From Theobroma cacao (Eukaryota > Streptophyta > Magnoliopsida > Malvales > Malvaceae): a stretch of DNA of 64,000 nt. Below, in pieces: positions 13,201-25,310 of the stretch (position 1 is the stretch's first letter; the number at the start of each line of letters is the position of its first letter). Under the pieces are notes generated by a model, which saw only the letters and a program-made list of their open reading frames with translations, was not told the origin of the DNA and did no database searches. Both the position numbers and the translations under genes were made by a program. Location of the stretch: NCBI RefSeq assembly GCF_000208745.1, contig NC_030851.1, positions 40,387,662 to 40,451,661 of the forward strand, written 5' to 3'.

Positions 13201-14090
13201 ATTGGATCAACTCTCTCGGTAAAGGCTTCTGCAATGTGGAAAATCACGTGCCTTGACATCGATCTTTGCTGGTGATGCTGATGGCTTACCCTCCATTTGA
13301 GCTAATTATTCAAACAAATTTGTCGGAATGTTGGCGGTTTCTCAGCTACAAGAAAATTAAAGTCTCCTTTTATCCTCCTATTTTTGGTCAAGCTGGCTGC
13401 TTGCTTTTGAAAGTTACAGATCTAATACCTTAATCCAGTATTCCACCCAGAGAATGTATATTCTTCTTTTTTAGTGATTAAATGTATAAGCAAATTACAC
13501 AACAAACGCATGTAACACGAAATTTTTATCTCGACACTGCCTTTCTAGATTAACTAACTAAATACATGAAATCACGAGATTTTTGAACACCAAGTTTGAT
13601 AAGATTATCAATATTTGCAGCTCGGGAATGTAATTAATTAATACACAGCTTCCAGGTACATGCCATGTCTTTTTATTTTATTGGCTAATTTACATAACAC
13701 GTGATATGTTTAATAGATATGTACGTGTGTACTAAACTATAGAGGCCATGATGCATGTACCATGCTTATTAATTTTTGACCCATTGCCCTAATTATAAAA
13801 ATGTATCAAGAGCTATACCAAGGAGAAAATCCTAGGCAAGTCCAATGAATCCAATCATTAAAACAATGTCCTATATCTCTTTAGCAAGATAAGAGAATGA
13901 TAAAATAAAGAAATCCTTTACTTGTACAAGAACAAAAGATCAATCTATAGCTTAAGAAAGCTTCACCTTAGGCTATGCATTCCTTTCAATGATTAGGAAG
14001 ATTACTGCTGTATGAGAAGAGAAAATTAGAAGGAATGACAGGTTGGCATGCACAAAAAGACTTGCTTAAAAGAATTGACAGATTAACAAA

Positions 14091-14116
14091 GAGAGAGAGA
14101 GAGAGAGAGAGAGAGA
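14091..14116. repeat. GA dinucleotide microsatellite
   Basis: Thirteen uninterrupted GA units directly preceding a purine-rich segment. Confidence 0.95.
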
Positions 14117-15974
14117 AAGTGAGGGAGATTGTCAACTGCACCATTTGGAAAAGCTGGCAAAGCCAATCAGAAAATCCACATCACTTTCCGTACCCACAGC
14201 ACTAGAAAAAGATGTGTTTGTGGCCGAGAGAGAGTGGGTCTTTTCTCCTTTGCTACAGTGACCTTACCTCATAGTCATTTTTTCCTTTGTAAAAAATCTG
14301 TACCTTCTTCCTCAATCCTTTCGTTTCCACTTTCTTTCCTCTTTTACTAGCCATTGTTATGTAATTGGGGAGATGATGCTTTCTGATGTTTCTCATCAGC
14401 TATTCTGTCCCTTTGCTTTATTTTACTGTTCAGAAAAAAGGCTTGTTTTCTTCCTTTCCTTTGATTGTTTGTCTCTGCATGCTTATGCCTCAAAGGGTGT
14501 GTGTGTGCTTAGCGTCAAATTAATTAGCTAATTTGTCATTTACTATTGTTAGATCATAAGAGTAAGCTCATCTCTATGTTCTTAATCCTTTTTTAATCAC
14601 ATTGTATGCAACATCAAATTTAAAATTGTAGCAAGAGTGTAAATTAGCTACATATATTTATAATATTTACAGTGTTCGAGAAATATTATAACGCAAAAAG
14701 AAAAATTTAAATATGTCAGATTTATGACCCGAGGTTTATGTTAAGTCAACAAGTTTAAACATTGTAGTTTATTTTATCTTTAAAATTATTGATCAAGGAT
14801 CGAAGATGATTTTAAAATTTAATATATGTATCGTAAAAATTTACAAAAACCCAAAATCTTAAATATAAATTTTTTTCTTTGTTCGGGAACTTGTTGGCAC
14901 TTTCGCCTTGATAAAATGCCTTTTTAAGTCATAAACTGTTACATCGCATCGAGCCTGTAGCTGGAATTTCATGACAGCAGACTCCAATAAGTGTTTGCTG
15001 TTCTTTTACTAAACATTTATATGAATATATACGCTTTTCAAAAAGACAAAAAGCCTTCTAGATTAATTCTAAAGGTTTGAATCCAAAAAGGCAATGTTCA
15101 AGTCAACTTAATCTAGAGAAACTTAGGGAAAAAAAAAAAGAAGCTTTTCATATGTAGAAAAATCAACGCAATTAAATGTGTTAGGCCTAGATGAGAAGAA
15201 AAAAAATGTTGAATCAAAAAAGCCAACCTTAAGACCCCGTAAGGTTTAAGTCAGTGGAAGTGTGCTGAAATGTTGTTGCATTCTCGGACTTTACAAATCT
15301 GAAAATAAATCCCAAGTTGGAATTATCATGGAATGTGCCGTAAAATTTTAGTAAATGTGACAGTGATTTTATTGGACAAATTTGCAAGAATTTCCCTATT
15401 GGGGGGAGGGTCATTTTCTTTGGATGTGCACTCCAGCCTGTTGACCATGGCTTTTGGACAAAGGAATTGACCAGTCCAAAGATAACCATTTTTGAATCAT
15501 GTTGGTATTTTTTTTTCCTTTGGGTAATTTGATTTATGTCAGCTAATTTAAGCTGTTATATAAACGACGTGTAATTATTTGATCTTTTTATAACATATGA
15601 TAAATTATGTTTAATGAACGATTTTATATGATCATGAGCACATTACAAACATTCGAAATAACTTTTATAAATCTCAACGTTGATTCAAACAATACAATCG
15701 AATTATATTTTGTCGGATCTCGAAAGATTGCTTTTTCACAAACATCCATTGAAGAGAGAGAGAGAGAGAATTAGGGAAGGGTACAATCATAAACACAAGG
15801 GGGTTAAACTTGGATGACAAAGCACAACAACGTGAAGCCAAGCAAATGATGGAGACGAAACAAGAAGCTAGTTAAAGTTGGAGGAGGCTTTGGAAAAGTA
15901 CCCTCTGCATAATTTCACTTGCTTCTAATAAATCCAGTCATAGACGATGATAAGTCTTTATTTCCCTCCCCCCC

Positions 15975-16037
15975 NNNNNNNNNNNNNNNNNNNNNNNNNN
16001 NNNNNNNNNNNNNNNNNNNNNNNNNNNNNNNNNNNNN
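15975..16037. other. Assembly gap (63 N) flanked by poly-C
   Basis: A run of 63 N is bordered on both sides by C homopolymers (CCCCC... before and CCCCCC after). The real sequence is probably a C-rich or low-complexity tract that failed sequencing; the true gap length is unknown. Confidence 0.97.
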
Positions 16038-16311
16038 CCCCCCTTTACTCGTTTATCACATTTTCAATAATTACATTATATTAAAATTATGAAGTAATAA
16101 AACAGTCATCGCCGTCTCGATGTCATTATTATTTATTAAATTGTAAAATAAATTTATAAAACCAAAAAGTAGATTTTTTTTAAAGAGTGTGGGACCTACC
16201 CTCCAGGTCACTTATTGGAATGTCCTTCTCCAGTCTGTCTGGCAGAGTTGGTGGGTGGGCTGACAGTGCCATGTCACTCTCGACAGTTGGAATCTTCTCA
16301 CCCTTAAGGGC

Positions 16312-16375
16312 TGACGTCATCCAACTCCAATTCTTACCACGTGGCACCGTTGCAGTGGCACCACCAATCTTATCC
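16312..16375. promoter_or_regulatory. Cluster of bZIP/G-box/I-box-type motifs
   Basis: Within 64 bp there are a TGACGTCA palindrome (16312-16319), a CCACGTGG G-box palindrome (16337-16344), CCAAT (16364-16368) and CTTATCC (16369-16375), which is GGATAAG, an I-box, on the other strand. G-box plus I-box pairs are characteristic of light-regulated plant promoters. No adjacent gene was found on either side, so the target is unknown. It may be a distal element or the promoter of a lost or unsequenced gene. Confidence 0.4.
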
Positions 16376-16650
16376 GTTCCCTCCAAAATCCTAGGGCTGA
16401 TGTCAACACAAACGACAAAGGAAAAAAGCAAAAGAAATTTGAAGCAGTTGGGTCACATCATGCATGACTTTTAGTTTCGAGCCGCTGGTTGCTTTACAGG
16501 GGATTCAGTTATGTATGTCCCGGCTGGGCTAGGCTGGACTAGCTGCCTCAGAGCTACCTAGGTCTTTTCACCATCGAGTTAATGGCTAACTATCATTGTT
16601 CTTACCCTATTCCACCATCAACCCTTTATGCATGTCACATTTTCTTTAAA

Positions 16651-16667
16651 TATATATATATATATAT
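16651..16667. repeat. TA dinucleotide microsatellite
   Basis: About eight TA units in AT-rich spacer. Confidence 0.9.
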
Positions 16668-19424
16668 GGGATGAAATTTGAATAGGGAAAAGATGATTGA
16701 GAAGACTTGTAACAAGTTTGTATGATATTTATTTTTCAATAAAACAAAGTTTGTATATATAATATATTTTTTCTATTAATAATAAATTTTTCATAAAAAA
16801 CTTATTTTGAAGCTTTGTGGATAAATTTCAGCAATAGTTCATAATCTTTTATCCCAGTTTTGCTTTAGTCCCTTATCTCTTAATTGTTTCATTTGAATTT
16901 CTAAGTTTTGAAAATGGTTTTATTTTGACCATTTCGTCAAATCATGCTATTAAAGTTGATGTAATGTTCACATTGCAAATCACGTGACACACCACATGAA
17001 TATTCTCTTGATATTTCACATGGATATTTTTCTCAATTATTAACACACTAACGTAACGAAAGGATCAAAATGAAATCACTTTCAAAGATTAAGTATCCGA
17101 ATAGATTAGTATAGAGATTATAGATTAAAATGAAATTAGAGTAAGAGATTCGAAATACATGGATGAAATTTACCTGAAAACTAATACTACAAGCATACAT
17201 GTATATTATTCCATTTAAATGACTTAAATTTGATCCGATATGTATAATACACAAACGGAAAAAGAACGTGCACAATATTTAATTAAACACACTAATATAA
17301 GACATAAACACACTTAACACCGAATCAAATGTTCAGATGCCACGTTGTATACATTCTTAATGACACACATAGGCTAAAAACTTTTCATGGATATTTCAAT
17401 TCTCATTTTGTACCATATGTGAACGCTATGATGATTGAACAAGGTTTCTATTCATGAAACGGCTGCTAGCAGCAAAAGTTTACCAGTAACAAAACCCTAA
17501 GAACCACACCCACACACACACTTGGGGGGTTCGTTAAATTATTGACTTGTGAAAACGATTTGTACAATCATTATTCGATTTCCATGGAGATGAAAATCAG
17601 TCTTATATGCATATATACATATGAATGATAAGAAAGATTTTAGAATATTTTTGTCAGTTATGGTAAGGATGCTTGCAAAGAAACCTTTAAATTTCTATAT
17701 GTCATTGTCAATGAATCATGATTTTGATTATCATCATCTAGATTTTGGCTATCATTTTGATGTGAATTGCCCCCACCGAAAGAAAATTCAACATTGGTGT
17801 GAAAACATGGATCTATGATAAAACCCAATGTATATATAAAAAAGTATTAATTACATTGGCCCCCACTAAACCTCTTAATTTCAAACTAGCTGATTGTCAC
17901 GTGATAGACTATGGAATAATTCATGGAATCTTCAACAATTTTCCAACCCTACCTAGACATCTCAAGGTACTCATTTTTCTTTCTCTTTTCTTTTCTTTTT
18001 TTTTTTTTTTGTCTTTTTGAATTACTAATTAAAAAACTTTTCTTGAGTAAATTCCAAATAACATCATTGTCTTAAAAGATAAAGCTTTCATTCAAATCAT
18101 TCTATATTAGAAATTGAATCCAAGATGATTTTATCTTTCTTTTCTTGTTAAAAATAGGTCAAAGATGAACATGCATACCTATAACTGATGGGTTAAGTGA
18201 AAGAATTTTTTGCTTGAAAATGACTCTTTTATCATTTTATAATATCTTATTTTATGGGTTTTTGGCTTTTTCTTGTTAAAAGTTGTACAAAGACGAAAAT
18301 GAATAGACTAGAAAGCCATATGGAAACCACCAGTGAATTTAGGGAATAAGTCACAGAGAATGTAAGTTCTTTTTTGGGAAATGGTAGCTTAAGAGTAGTT
18401 TTCAGAGTGCAAGAGACAGTTGAATGAAATTCCATGTGCATGATTGATGAAGCAGTTGCATGAGAAACAAACACTGCTAGAGCATTAAACTTAGCACAAG
18501 AGTTGTATTATTTGTTTAGATATGGAGAGAGGAATGAGGATTTCGATGTGATAAGTCCTTTCAAAGACATTACTGTATCTCCCATCTTTCTGTAAATGAA
18601 TCATTTGGGTGTGGAAGATTCTCTCCTCTACTTTCTGTGTACACGAATTGTGTTTAATGTGCCGACTTGCTATGCTTTTGGGATCTGAGAAAGTTTTCAA
18701 GGTATGGGTTTAAACTCTATCCTATCAAACAGACAGTGGAAAGAAAGTACACCAGAAAAGAATAATTTGATTACTCATTTTAAAGTCGGTTAATTTAGTC
18801 ACTCTATTAAAATTTTTTTAATTGAATAGAATCGACTTAATCGATTTAATTTTATTAAATATGTTGATTTTAACTGATCTTACCGACCACCAACCTTGGT
18901 AGTCAGCTTAGTTTACATTTTTTTTTTCCAGTGAGATGGAACAAACTTATTCTATTTGATTCAATCTAATAGATTTCACTTCTCTAGTATTTTATTTTTG
19001 TATTATAAGATAATTGTGAATCCTGACATTTAAGCTCTAAAAGGCTGCCATGAAAATGAACACTCACTTGGTCCACTTCAGATTCCGAAGTCAAACCAAC
19101 CATTTTGCGTGGCTGAGGAGAACCAATTCAATCAAACACATGCTTAGAGTCCCTCGTCCATCGCATTCTTGTTGGTTTATAAGCAGGTAGCCTCTATTTC
19201 ATAAGACAGCACCATGGAAAACACGAACTGAGCAATAAGGCCGAGGGAAGTATCAGTCCAATAATGTTTTTGTCGATTCTCTTACTAAATTTGATGTTTA
19301 AAGATTTGAGATATTCTATGCTTGATGATAATACGAATTGAAACTTCCCAAAAAAAAAAAAGGAAATGAAATGAAATAATTACATAATACTAACCAAGAG
19401 AAAATCAGGATTTTCAGCCCCCAC

Positions 19425-22400
19425 TCAAACAGGAGTAAAAAGGCTCCAGTCATTCACCTTGAAGCTTGTAACAGCTAGTTTAAAGACTTCAACCATCGGC
19501 ACAAGCCCAGATTGCATAGCAGGAACAGCTAATCCAGCACCAACTGCACTCGCACTCTGGCTCAAAGGGCTGCCAATCATAATAACATAATTGCAAACAA
19601 GTTACAGAATATCGAGACATATTTCCATAGTAGGCTGAGCAATCAGATCAAAGGATTCCTAGTTATTGCTTTCAGCCAAATTGTTTGCCAACACGTTAAG
19701 CTTGACCTTGGAAGAGTTGGTAAATCAATTTTTTAGTAAAAAAGAAATGGCTACTGGGAAAATTTTTGAATACCATACATTCACCTTCACGACTATTTCA
19801 ATGGCAAAAGGACAATGAAGCGCTGACACTTACTGTATCAAGATGGGCTCATATGCAGTTATCAGAACATCTGTCCCAACTTCCTTAAGACGTAGGTTGG
19901 CCAGATAGACCTGCATGTGTATTCATCAAAACCACACTTACCAATTTAAAACAACTAAATAAAAACAGAGAAAACTGAAAACAGAAAGCAAAAGCACCTT
20001 GATTATATTTTGTGCTTCTCTTCCTTGCCTTCCCTTAGAAACAGCCTATGCATAAGTAACAAAATTAGAGATAGAAGACATTAACAGATATAAGGCAACG
20101 ATGAGGGAGAAGGGAAGCGAGAGTCCAGTGAACTTGTTGAATTCATAAAGCAAGGGTATTAGAAACCATCTTCAATATGCTGATCTTTTACATAGAAACT
20201 GTGTTCATAAAAAATTTATTATCCAACTAGTAAATGATTTAAAAGCACATCTTTATACATTCATAGATTTTTTGTGCTGCATAAAAACACACCAAAATGT
20301 TAGCAAGGTTGCTGCCTTACAGAAATAGAAGGAAGAAAAATGAGAAATCCAACCAATGGTTTTCCAACCATGTACTGAAGCACATAGCTCAGCGCAAGTT
20401 TCCAACTTCTACAATCACATCCCAGAAAATTCTCAGAGAAGGAAATTTAGGGGAAAATTTACAAGTAAGACACATATTACTATCCCAGCAGGTCTAAATT
20501 GCAACCATCTAACAGCCAGGGTATTACACTTGAAGAACAATAAACAAAACCTTTTTGTTCTGCTCTAACCAAGGGAAAGAGTGTCTGACCTAGGGGCAGA
20601 TCAATCAGAACTGAAAAGCTCATGAACATTGAAGATAAAGGACAAGCACACATGATATCAAAGATTCATACACTCTTTCCAAAATCTCAGATTCTTCACT
20701 TTGAATTAACTCAAAACAACAAGTTCAGAAAAATTTTAAACCAGCAGAGCTTTGGCTTGCCAAAATTATCTAATCTTACAATCTCAGTTAAATATAATGC
20801 CATTTCATTAACAGAACAGAAAAAATGATCTCAACATGTGCAACTAAGGCTATTTAATGTCACAAAATATCAGATACACCTCATACTCTTCCATTTAGAA
20901 ACTGCCTAAACTAGGAAAACAGAATGGCCACAGCTGAAATCATATAATTACTCCAAGTTAAAATACAAGTATATGGTAGCCCAACAATCAGAAAAAAAAT
21001 TATTCTAAAGAAAAAATCCAAATTGCAACCTTAATTTTAGCTTTTATCCCAAGCACATCCATACACATACAAGTACAGACAAAAACAGAACACAAATTTG
21101 TTTTCACTTCAATAAGCCTCATACTTCAATTGTCTTTCATAGGAAAAATCATAAACTGGTGGTATTTTCAATGACAAAAGTCCTACATAGATCGAATAAT
21201 AGTACAGAGGAAATGCAACATTTGGCAGAAGTTAAAGGTTACCATACCTAGCATGTAAAATAACACAATAAATTGCTGATTTAAAAAACATTGAGAATCA
21301 AGGAAGAGCACAACCTAATAACATGATGTTTGATGAGGCAGGAATCTGTAGGCAAGCATAATACTGAAAGTTGAACCTAGTAAGAATGAAACTCTAGTCA
21401 CATGCTATCAATATGACTCATACCATTTGGCCAACTGCAGTTGTAACAACAGCTGGGATGTTTCTGTAACGCAATCCAGGGGCCTCAACCGCTGCTGACT
21501 GCTCAAGCAGCTGAAACACAGAGCAAAAAGGAAAATGTTATATCTACAACATATTGAGTCTCAAACAACTGCCAAGTAAATCCAATCCCTTCACGACATT
21601 TTTTTTCCCACCACTATTCCTCTCCTTTTCTCCTTTCCATATTCTGGTGCAGGGAAAAGAGCTCTTTAAAGTGTAGAAACAATTGTTCTGGATGTCTATA
21701 ACATCAACAGAACCTAAGTAAATATAAAGACAATCATGGCAATGCATAGAGAAATTTAATCCTAATTACCAAAGGGCATGTAGAACTTGTAGTTCTTATT
21801 TTATTAATGGTTTAGCCATATAAGCAAGAAGGAATATATTCTTTAGCGGGGTATACTTGATAATTTACAAGAAAATAAAATGGGAAATAAAAAAAATACA
21901 GAGAACAGAAAAAGCTAACTTAAAAGTGTTGAGAGCCCCAGGAGAAAAAGGGGAAACCAAGCAGCACACCGGGTTAGGTAGACCCGACAAAAAGTTTACG
22001 AGGATCTTAGCTACATGTTAATGCCATAAACCTATAATTCTATTATTCATAATATAAGATTAAAGCTTCTCCAAATTAACAATTCTCAAAGGATATGATA
22101 AACATAAAACCCACAATACTAGCAAGTACTAGAAGGAAGCTAATTCAAATACATAATTGCTTTATAAATTACTGTTTCCTTTCCATAAAAGGACAACTAC
22201 CATAAAAATCGTTACAAAGCCATAAAAAATAGCATGAGGTTACCGTGAATCCTTCACCGTCTTGTTCAACAGCAAGGTCTTGAAGAAACCAGACAGCACT
22301 TCCGTCATCTCCAACTTCATGCTTGTAATCTAGTAACTCAAAGATCAAGCTCTCATCACGCGCAGGGTCCACAAACACCTCCTTCGATCCCAAACAGGAC

Positions 22401-22683
22401 CAACATTTCAGAACAAAAAAGGAAATAAAAATTCAACAAATAAATAAAAGGGGATTGGGGGGTTGGAAAACTAACCTGATGATCGGGAACTTGCCTGATG
22501 TTACTAACATCCTAAAACAATGTACAATATCAAATACAGAGGTATTAGTTATAATTATTACTATAACACATGACATTAAGGAAAATGAAGCAGAGAAAAG
22601 AAAGTAACCTGAAACCTAAGAGGAAATGTAGTTGAGATTGCTCCACCGAACAAAGGCCTTTCGGAGTACAAATCCGCCGACAT
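19425..22683 (-). CDS. MOG1: MOG1/Ran guanine nucleotide release factor homologue
   Basis: Seven exons on the minus strand: 22683-22609, 22511-22476, 22381-22244, 21510-21424, 20045-19998, 19910-19834 and 19569-19425. They join in frame to 201 residues. The protein starts MSADLYSERPLFGGAISTTF and continues with the Mog1 fold: DVSNIRQVPDHQEVFVDPAR, ESLIFELLDYKHEVGDDGSA, then VVTTAVGQMAVSKGRQGREA and VYLANLRLKEVGTDVLITAY. MOG1 proteins bind Ran GTPase, release its nucleotide and support nuclear protein import; the Arabidopsis homologue complements yeast mog1 in published work as I recall. The C-terminal extension (MVEVFKLAVTSFKVNDWSLF) is usual for plant members. Intron 4, about 1.4 kb (21423-20046), is the longest. 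Confidence 0.93.
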
Positions 22684-23038
22684 GTTTACCAGACAGAGAC
22701 AGAAACCGGGAACTCTCCGTCACCGCTAGTTCTTTGACTGAACGGAAAATAAAGATTAGAACGGCGGAGAATTGATTTTGACTGACGAAGACAAAGCCGA
22801 AGACCAAAAGGGAAGGGTCTGGTGTTTTCTTCAGAGATTCTGCAAAAGGCGCGGGGTTTTGGTACGGTTATTAAAGGGGTGTTTTGGGGAGGAGCGTTTA
22901 GATAACGCCATCTCTGATTGAATTTAAGCTAAATGGTAGGGGTAGAAAGGGGAATTTGGTTTAGGACTGTTTGTTGAAGGTGTAAACGACGCCGCTTTAA
23001 AGGAAAATAATAAAAAATAAAAAAATAATATCCTTTTG
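22684..23038. other. MOG1 promoter / tRNA spacer
   Basis: Upstream region of MOG1 (transcribed leftwards). It adjoins the 3' end of the initiator tRNA, which lies only about 355 bp upstream of the MOG1 ATG on the same strand. No other gene is seen. Confidence 0.5.
23019..23025 (-). terminator. Pol III T-run terminator of tRNA-iMet
   Basis: Seven T on the transcribed (minus) strand, beginning 14 nt after the tRNA discriminator base. Confidence 0.75.
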
Positions 23039-23110
23039 TATCAGAGCCAGGTTTCGATCCTGGGACCTGTGGGTTATGGGCCCACCACGCTTCCGCTGCG
23101 CCACTCTGAT
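23039..23110 (-). tRNA. trnfM/iMet-CAT: Initiator tRNA-Met (CAT anticodon)
   Basis: A 72-nt cloverleaf on the minus strand beginning ATCAGAGTGG and ending CTCTGATA. The acceptor arms ATCAGAG and CTCTGAT pair fully. The first pair is A-T, as in eukaryotic initiator tRNA. The anticodon stem has GGG/CCC pairs around CCCATAACCC, with the CAT anticodon at 23078-23076. The T loop reads GATCGAAA instead of TTCGA, the AUCGA-type loop diagnostic of eukaryotic initiators. There is no intron. CCA is not encoded. A 7-T pol III terminator follows on the minus strand at 23025-23019. Confidence 0.96.
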
Positions 23111-25310
23111 TTGTCATTAGAAATTATATATTTGTAATTTTAAAGTAATATCCTTCTTTTCTTAACAATCTTTCACCAGGTAAAAATCACTTATACCCCT
23201 ATAGTTTTTTTATTCTCAATTAACACCTAATAAATATTTTTATTCTCAATTAACATCCCATGAATAATTTCTATTCTCACAATATACTACGATAACTTCT
23301 CTTCTCACAAGAGGTAGACTATTAATTTTGTTTAATAAAATTACGATAATACTCTTAATTCAAATTTAGTATATTTGTTCACAATATTTTTGTAATTTTT
23401 GTTGAGTAAAATTAACAATCTAATATCCTATGAGAACAAAAGTTATACACAATATACTAATTGTTAATAACAATATTCACAGCGGGCTAATTGAGGGAAA
23501 AAAAAAAACTCTACAAGATATCACACAAAAAATTTTGAGTTTTAAGGTTTAAACTTGTATGTTTTAATGTTTAAAAACTGTATGTACAATTTTACCTTAT
23601 AATATATTATTGAGTTTTAATGTTTAAAAAAAAGAGGTTTCCATATCAAATATCTCTATTAGAAAAGTCTCAATTTCAAATGTTTTCTTATCAAATCATT
23701 AAAAAACAAAATCAAATACCTAAGTTCTTTTTTTAGTCAGTTGCCAACCAAGCGAGAGAAGAAATAATACATAAGAATAGAAAAAGTTATTTCTCATACC
23801 GAACATGTTATAAAGACATTTAGAATTACTCTCGTTCCTAAATGTGGAAATCTAAAAAGTAACAAGATAGTATGTTTCTTTTCTACAATGGTAAAACACT
23901 ATACAAATTTTTTTTTTGCCAATAACATATTATATGTAGTGATGCTTTTTCTTATTTAAGAAATTATGATATATATATACATATATTAGTATTATCAATT
24001 TTTGAGATGGTATTAGTTTTAAAGGGCCATTATCAATTACAATTTTGGTATTAGTTTTAAAGGGCTATTATCAATTACAATTTGATTTAATACTAATTGT
24101 GTGTTTTTATGCCTTTTGATATAATTAAACGTTAATGTCAAAATCTGAATATATATTTAAATTAAAATTTACTGTCAAATCTAATGGTATAATATAAAAA
24201 TAACTTTTTTTAGTAAATTATGTTAAAAACATGTTGTCACAAGTCGAAACCTAAACTCAATATCGTGCGATCTTAAATTTTAAAAATAAAATTTAAGTAA
24301 ACGTATAAATCACATATTCATATTCTCAACCTAAAAGATATGTTTGATATGTAGTGAAATGTTCATGTTTATATATCTAAGATTAAACTCATTTCTTATT
24401 TATATGGGATCCCTGACGCATATACTATTAATAATTACAAATTATTTTTGAGGGACCATTATCACTTACACTTTATTTAATACTAGTTATGTGTGTTTTT
24501 TTTTTTAATTTTTGTACTATTAAACATGAATGTCGAAATTTAAGTATGTATTTCAATTAAAAATTTTAAAATAACCAATCATCAAATTTAATAATAATAA
24601 TAATAATGATGATGATTGTGCTAATTAAATTTGGATAAAATATTTTTTTTTCTAAAGTTTTGGAGGAAAAATTTTCAATAGATGTGGCCTGAACCGGGCC
24701 CAATCAAAAAGCCTAAAAGAGGAATAAAAGATTAAAAGTAGAAGGTTGGCCCGTCGGCCCCCCATCGAGACGTTTTGATTTAAAAAGGGTTAAAGAATTG
24801 CTTCATCTTTCTACCAAACGGCATCCAAAACCCAACCGAAAAGGGCGAAGTCTTCGTTACCTTCTCCTCCCTCTCTTTAAAATATTTTTATTTTTAAAAA
24901 AATAATTTTCATTTGCAAACTTCCTCTTAATAAGTAAATAAATAGTCTTTAAATAATAATTATTTTAATTATATTTTCCTTTTTTTTTTCGTTTATAATT
25001 TAAATAAATTCCAAATTTTCATTTTTAGGTCTGCTGTCTGCTGCTCTAATCTCCCCCTCTTTTCTTTTTTCTTGTATATCTGAAGCAGATAATCGGGAAA
25101 ACAATCTTTCCATTTTCAAACCCTAACCCCGCGCCTCCCCCTTTTCTTCTCGGTGAATCGGCTAGTTTTCGCAGAAAGTGGTTTTAATCGGACGATTTTA
25201 TAGATCGTTTTAATTTTTGATCGCTTCCTTGTTTTTTTTTTTTGTCTGGCACGTTTTGGTTGAATTCGGGTTTCGGATTTGGAGAAAAAGAAAGAAAGGA
25301 AAGGAAAGGA
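23111..25310. other. Spacer between tRNA-iMet and CUL3A, including the CUL3A leader
   Basis: Very AT-rich. It holds a 38-bp tandem repeat at 24009-24083 and a diverged echo of the same segment near 24451-24570. A GGGCCCAAT-containing segment (about 24685-24765) and pyrimidine-rich DNA from about 24830 probably mark the CUL3A promoter and leader. No gene is seen. Confidence 0.5.
24009..24083. repeat. 38-bp tandem duplication
   Basis: Units 24009-24046 and 24047-24083 differ by about one base (GGGCCAT versus GGGCTAT). It is non-coding. Confidence 0.9.

Larger units (their letters stand above)
9566..15974. other. TCP upstream region and long gene-poor spacer
   Basis: No coding gene could be supported. 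The first kilobase is the TCP leader and promoter, with C/T-rich tracts at 9593-9670. A CT microsatellite lies at 10241-10262, a GA microsatellite at 14091-14116 and a short GA run near 15754. Short open frames (for example 11367-11654, 14129-14350 and 15229-15489) lack recognisable motifs or intron logic. I scanned by eye for common plant microRNA sequences and found none. Confidence 0.5.
16038..19424. other. Gene-poor spacer upstream of the 3' end of MOG1
   Basis: It contains the motif cluster at 16312-16375 inside a locally GC-richer island (about 16180-16560), a TA microsatellite (16651-16667) and otherwise AT-rich DNA. Open frames on both strands over 16180-16474 overlap each other and show no domain. 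The right end is the 3' flank of the MOG1 gene. Confidence 0.5.

Noticed and set aside
16180..16474. Overlapping open frames on both strands of about 85-95 codons
   Set aside because: No domain, no splice partners, and the GC-rich motif island explains the lack of stops.
19148..19260. snRNA-like promoter (GTCCC...CATCG plus TTTATAA) with CTCGGCCTT nearby, reminiscent of U2 on the other strand
   Set aside because: The upstream element is split by extra bases, no known snRNA body follows, and the U2-like match is short and lies on the strand without a promoter.
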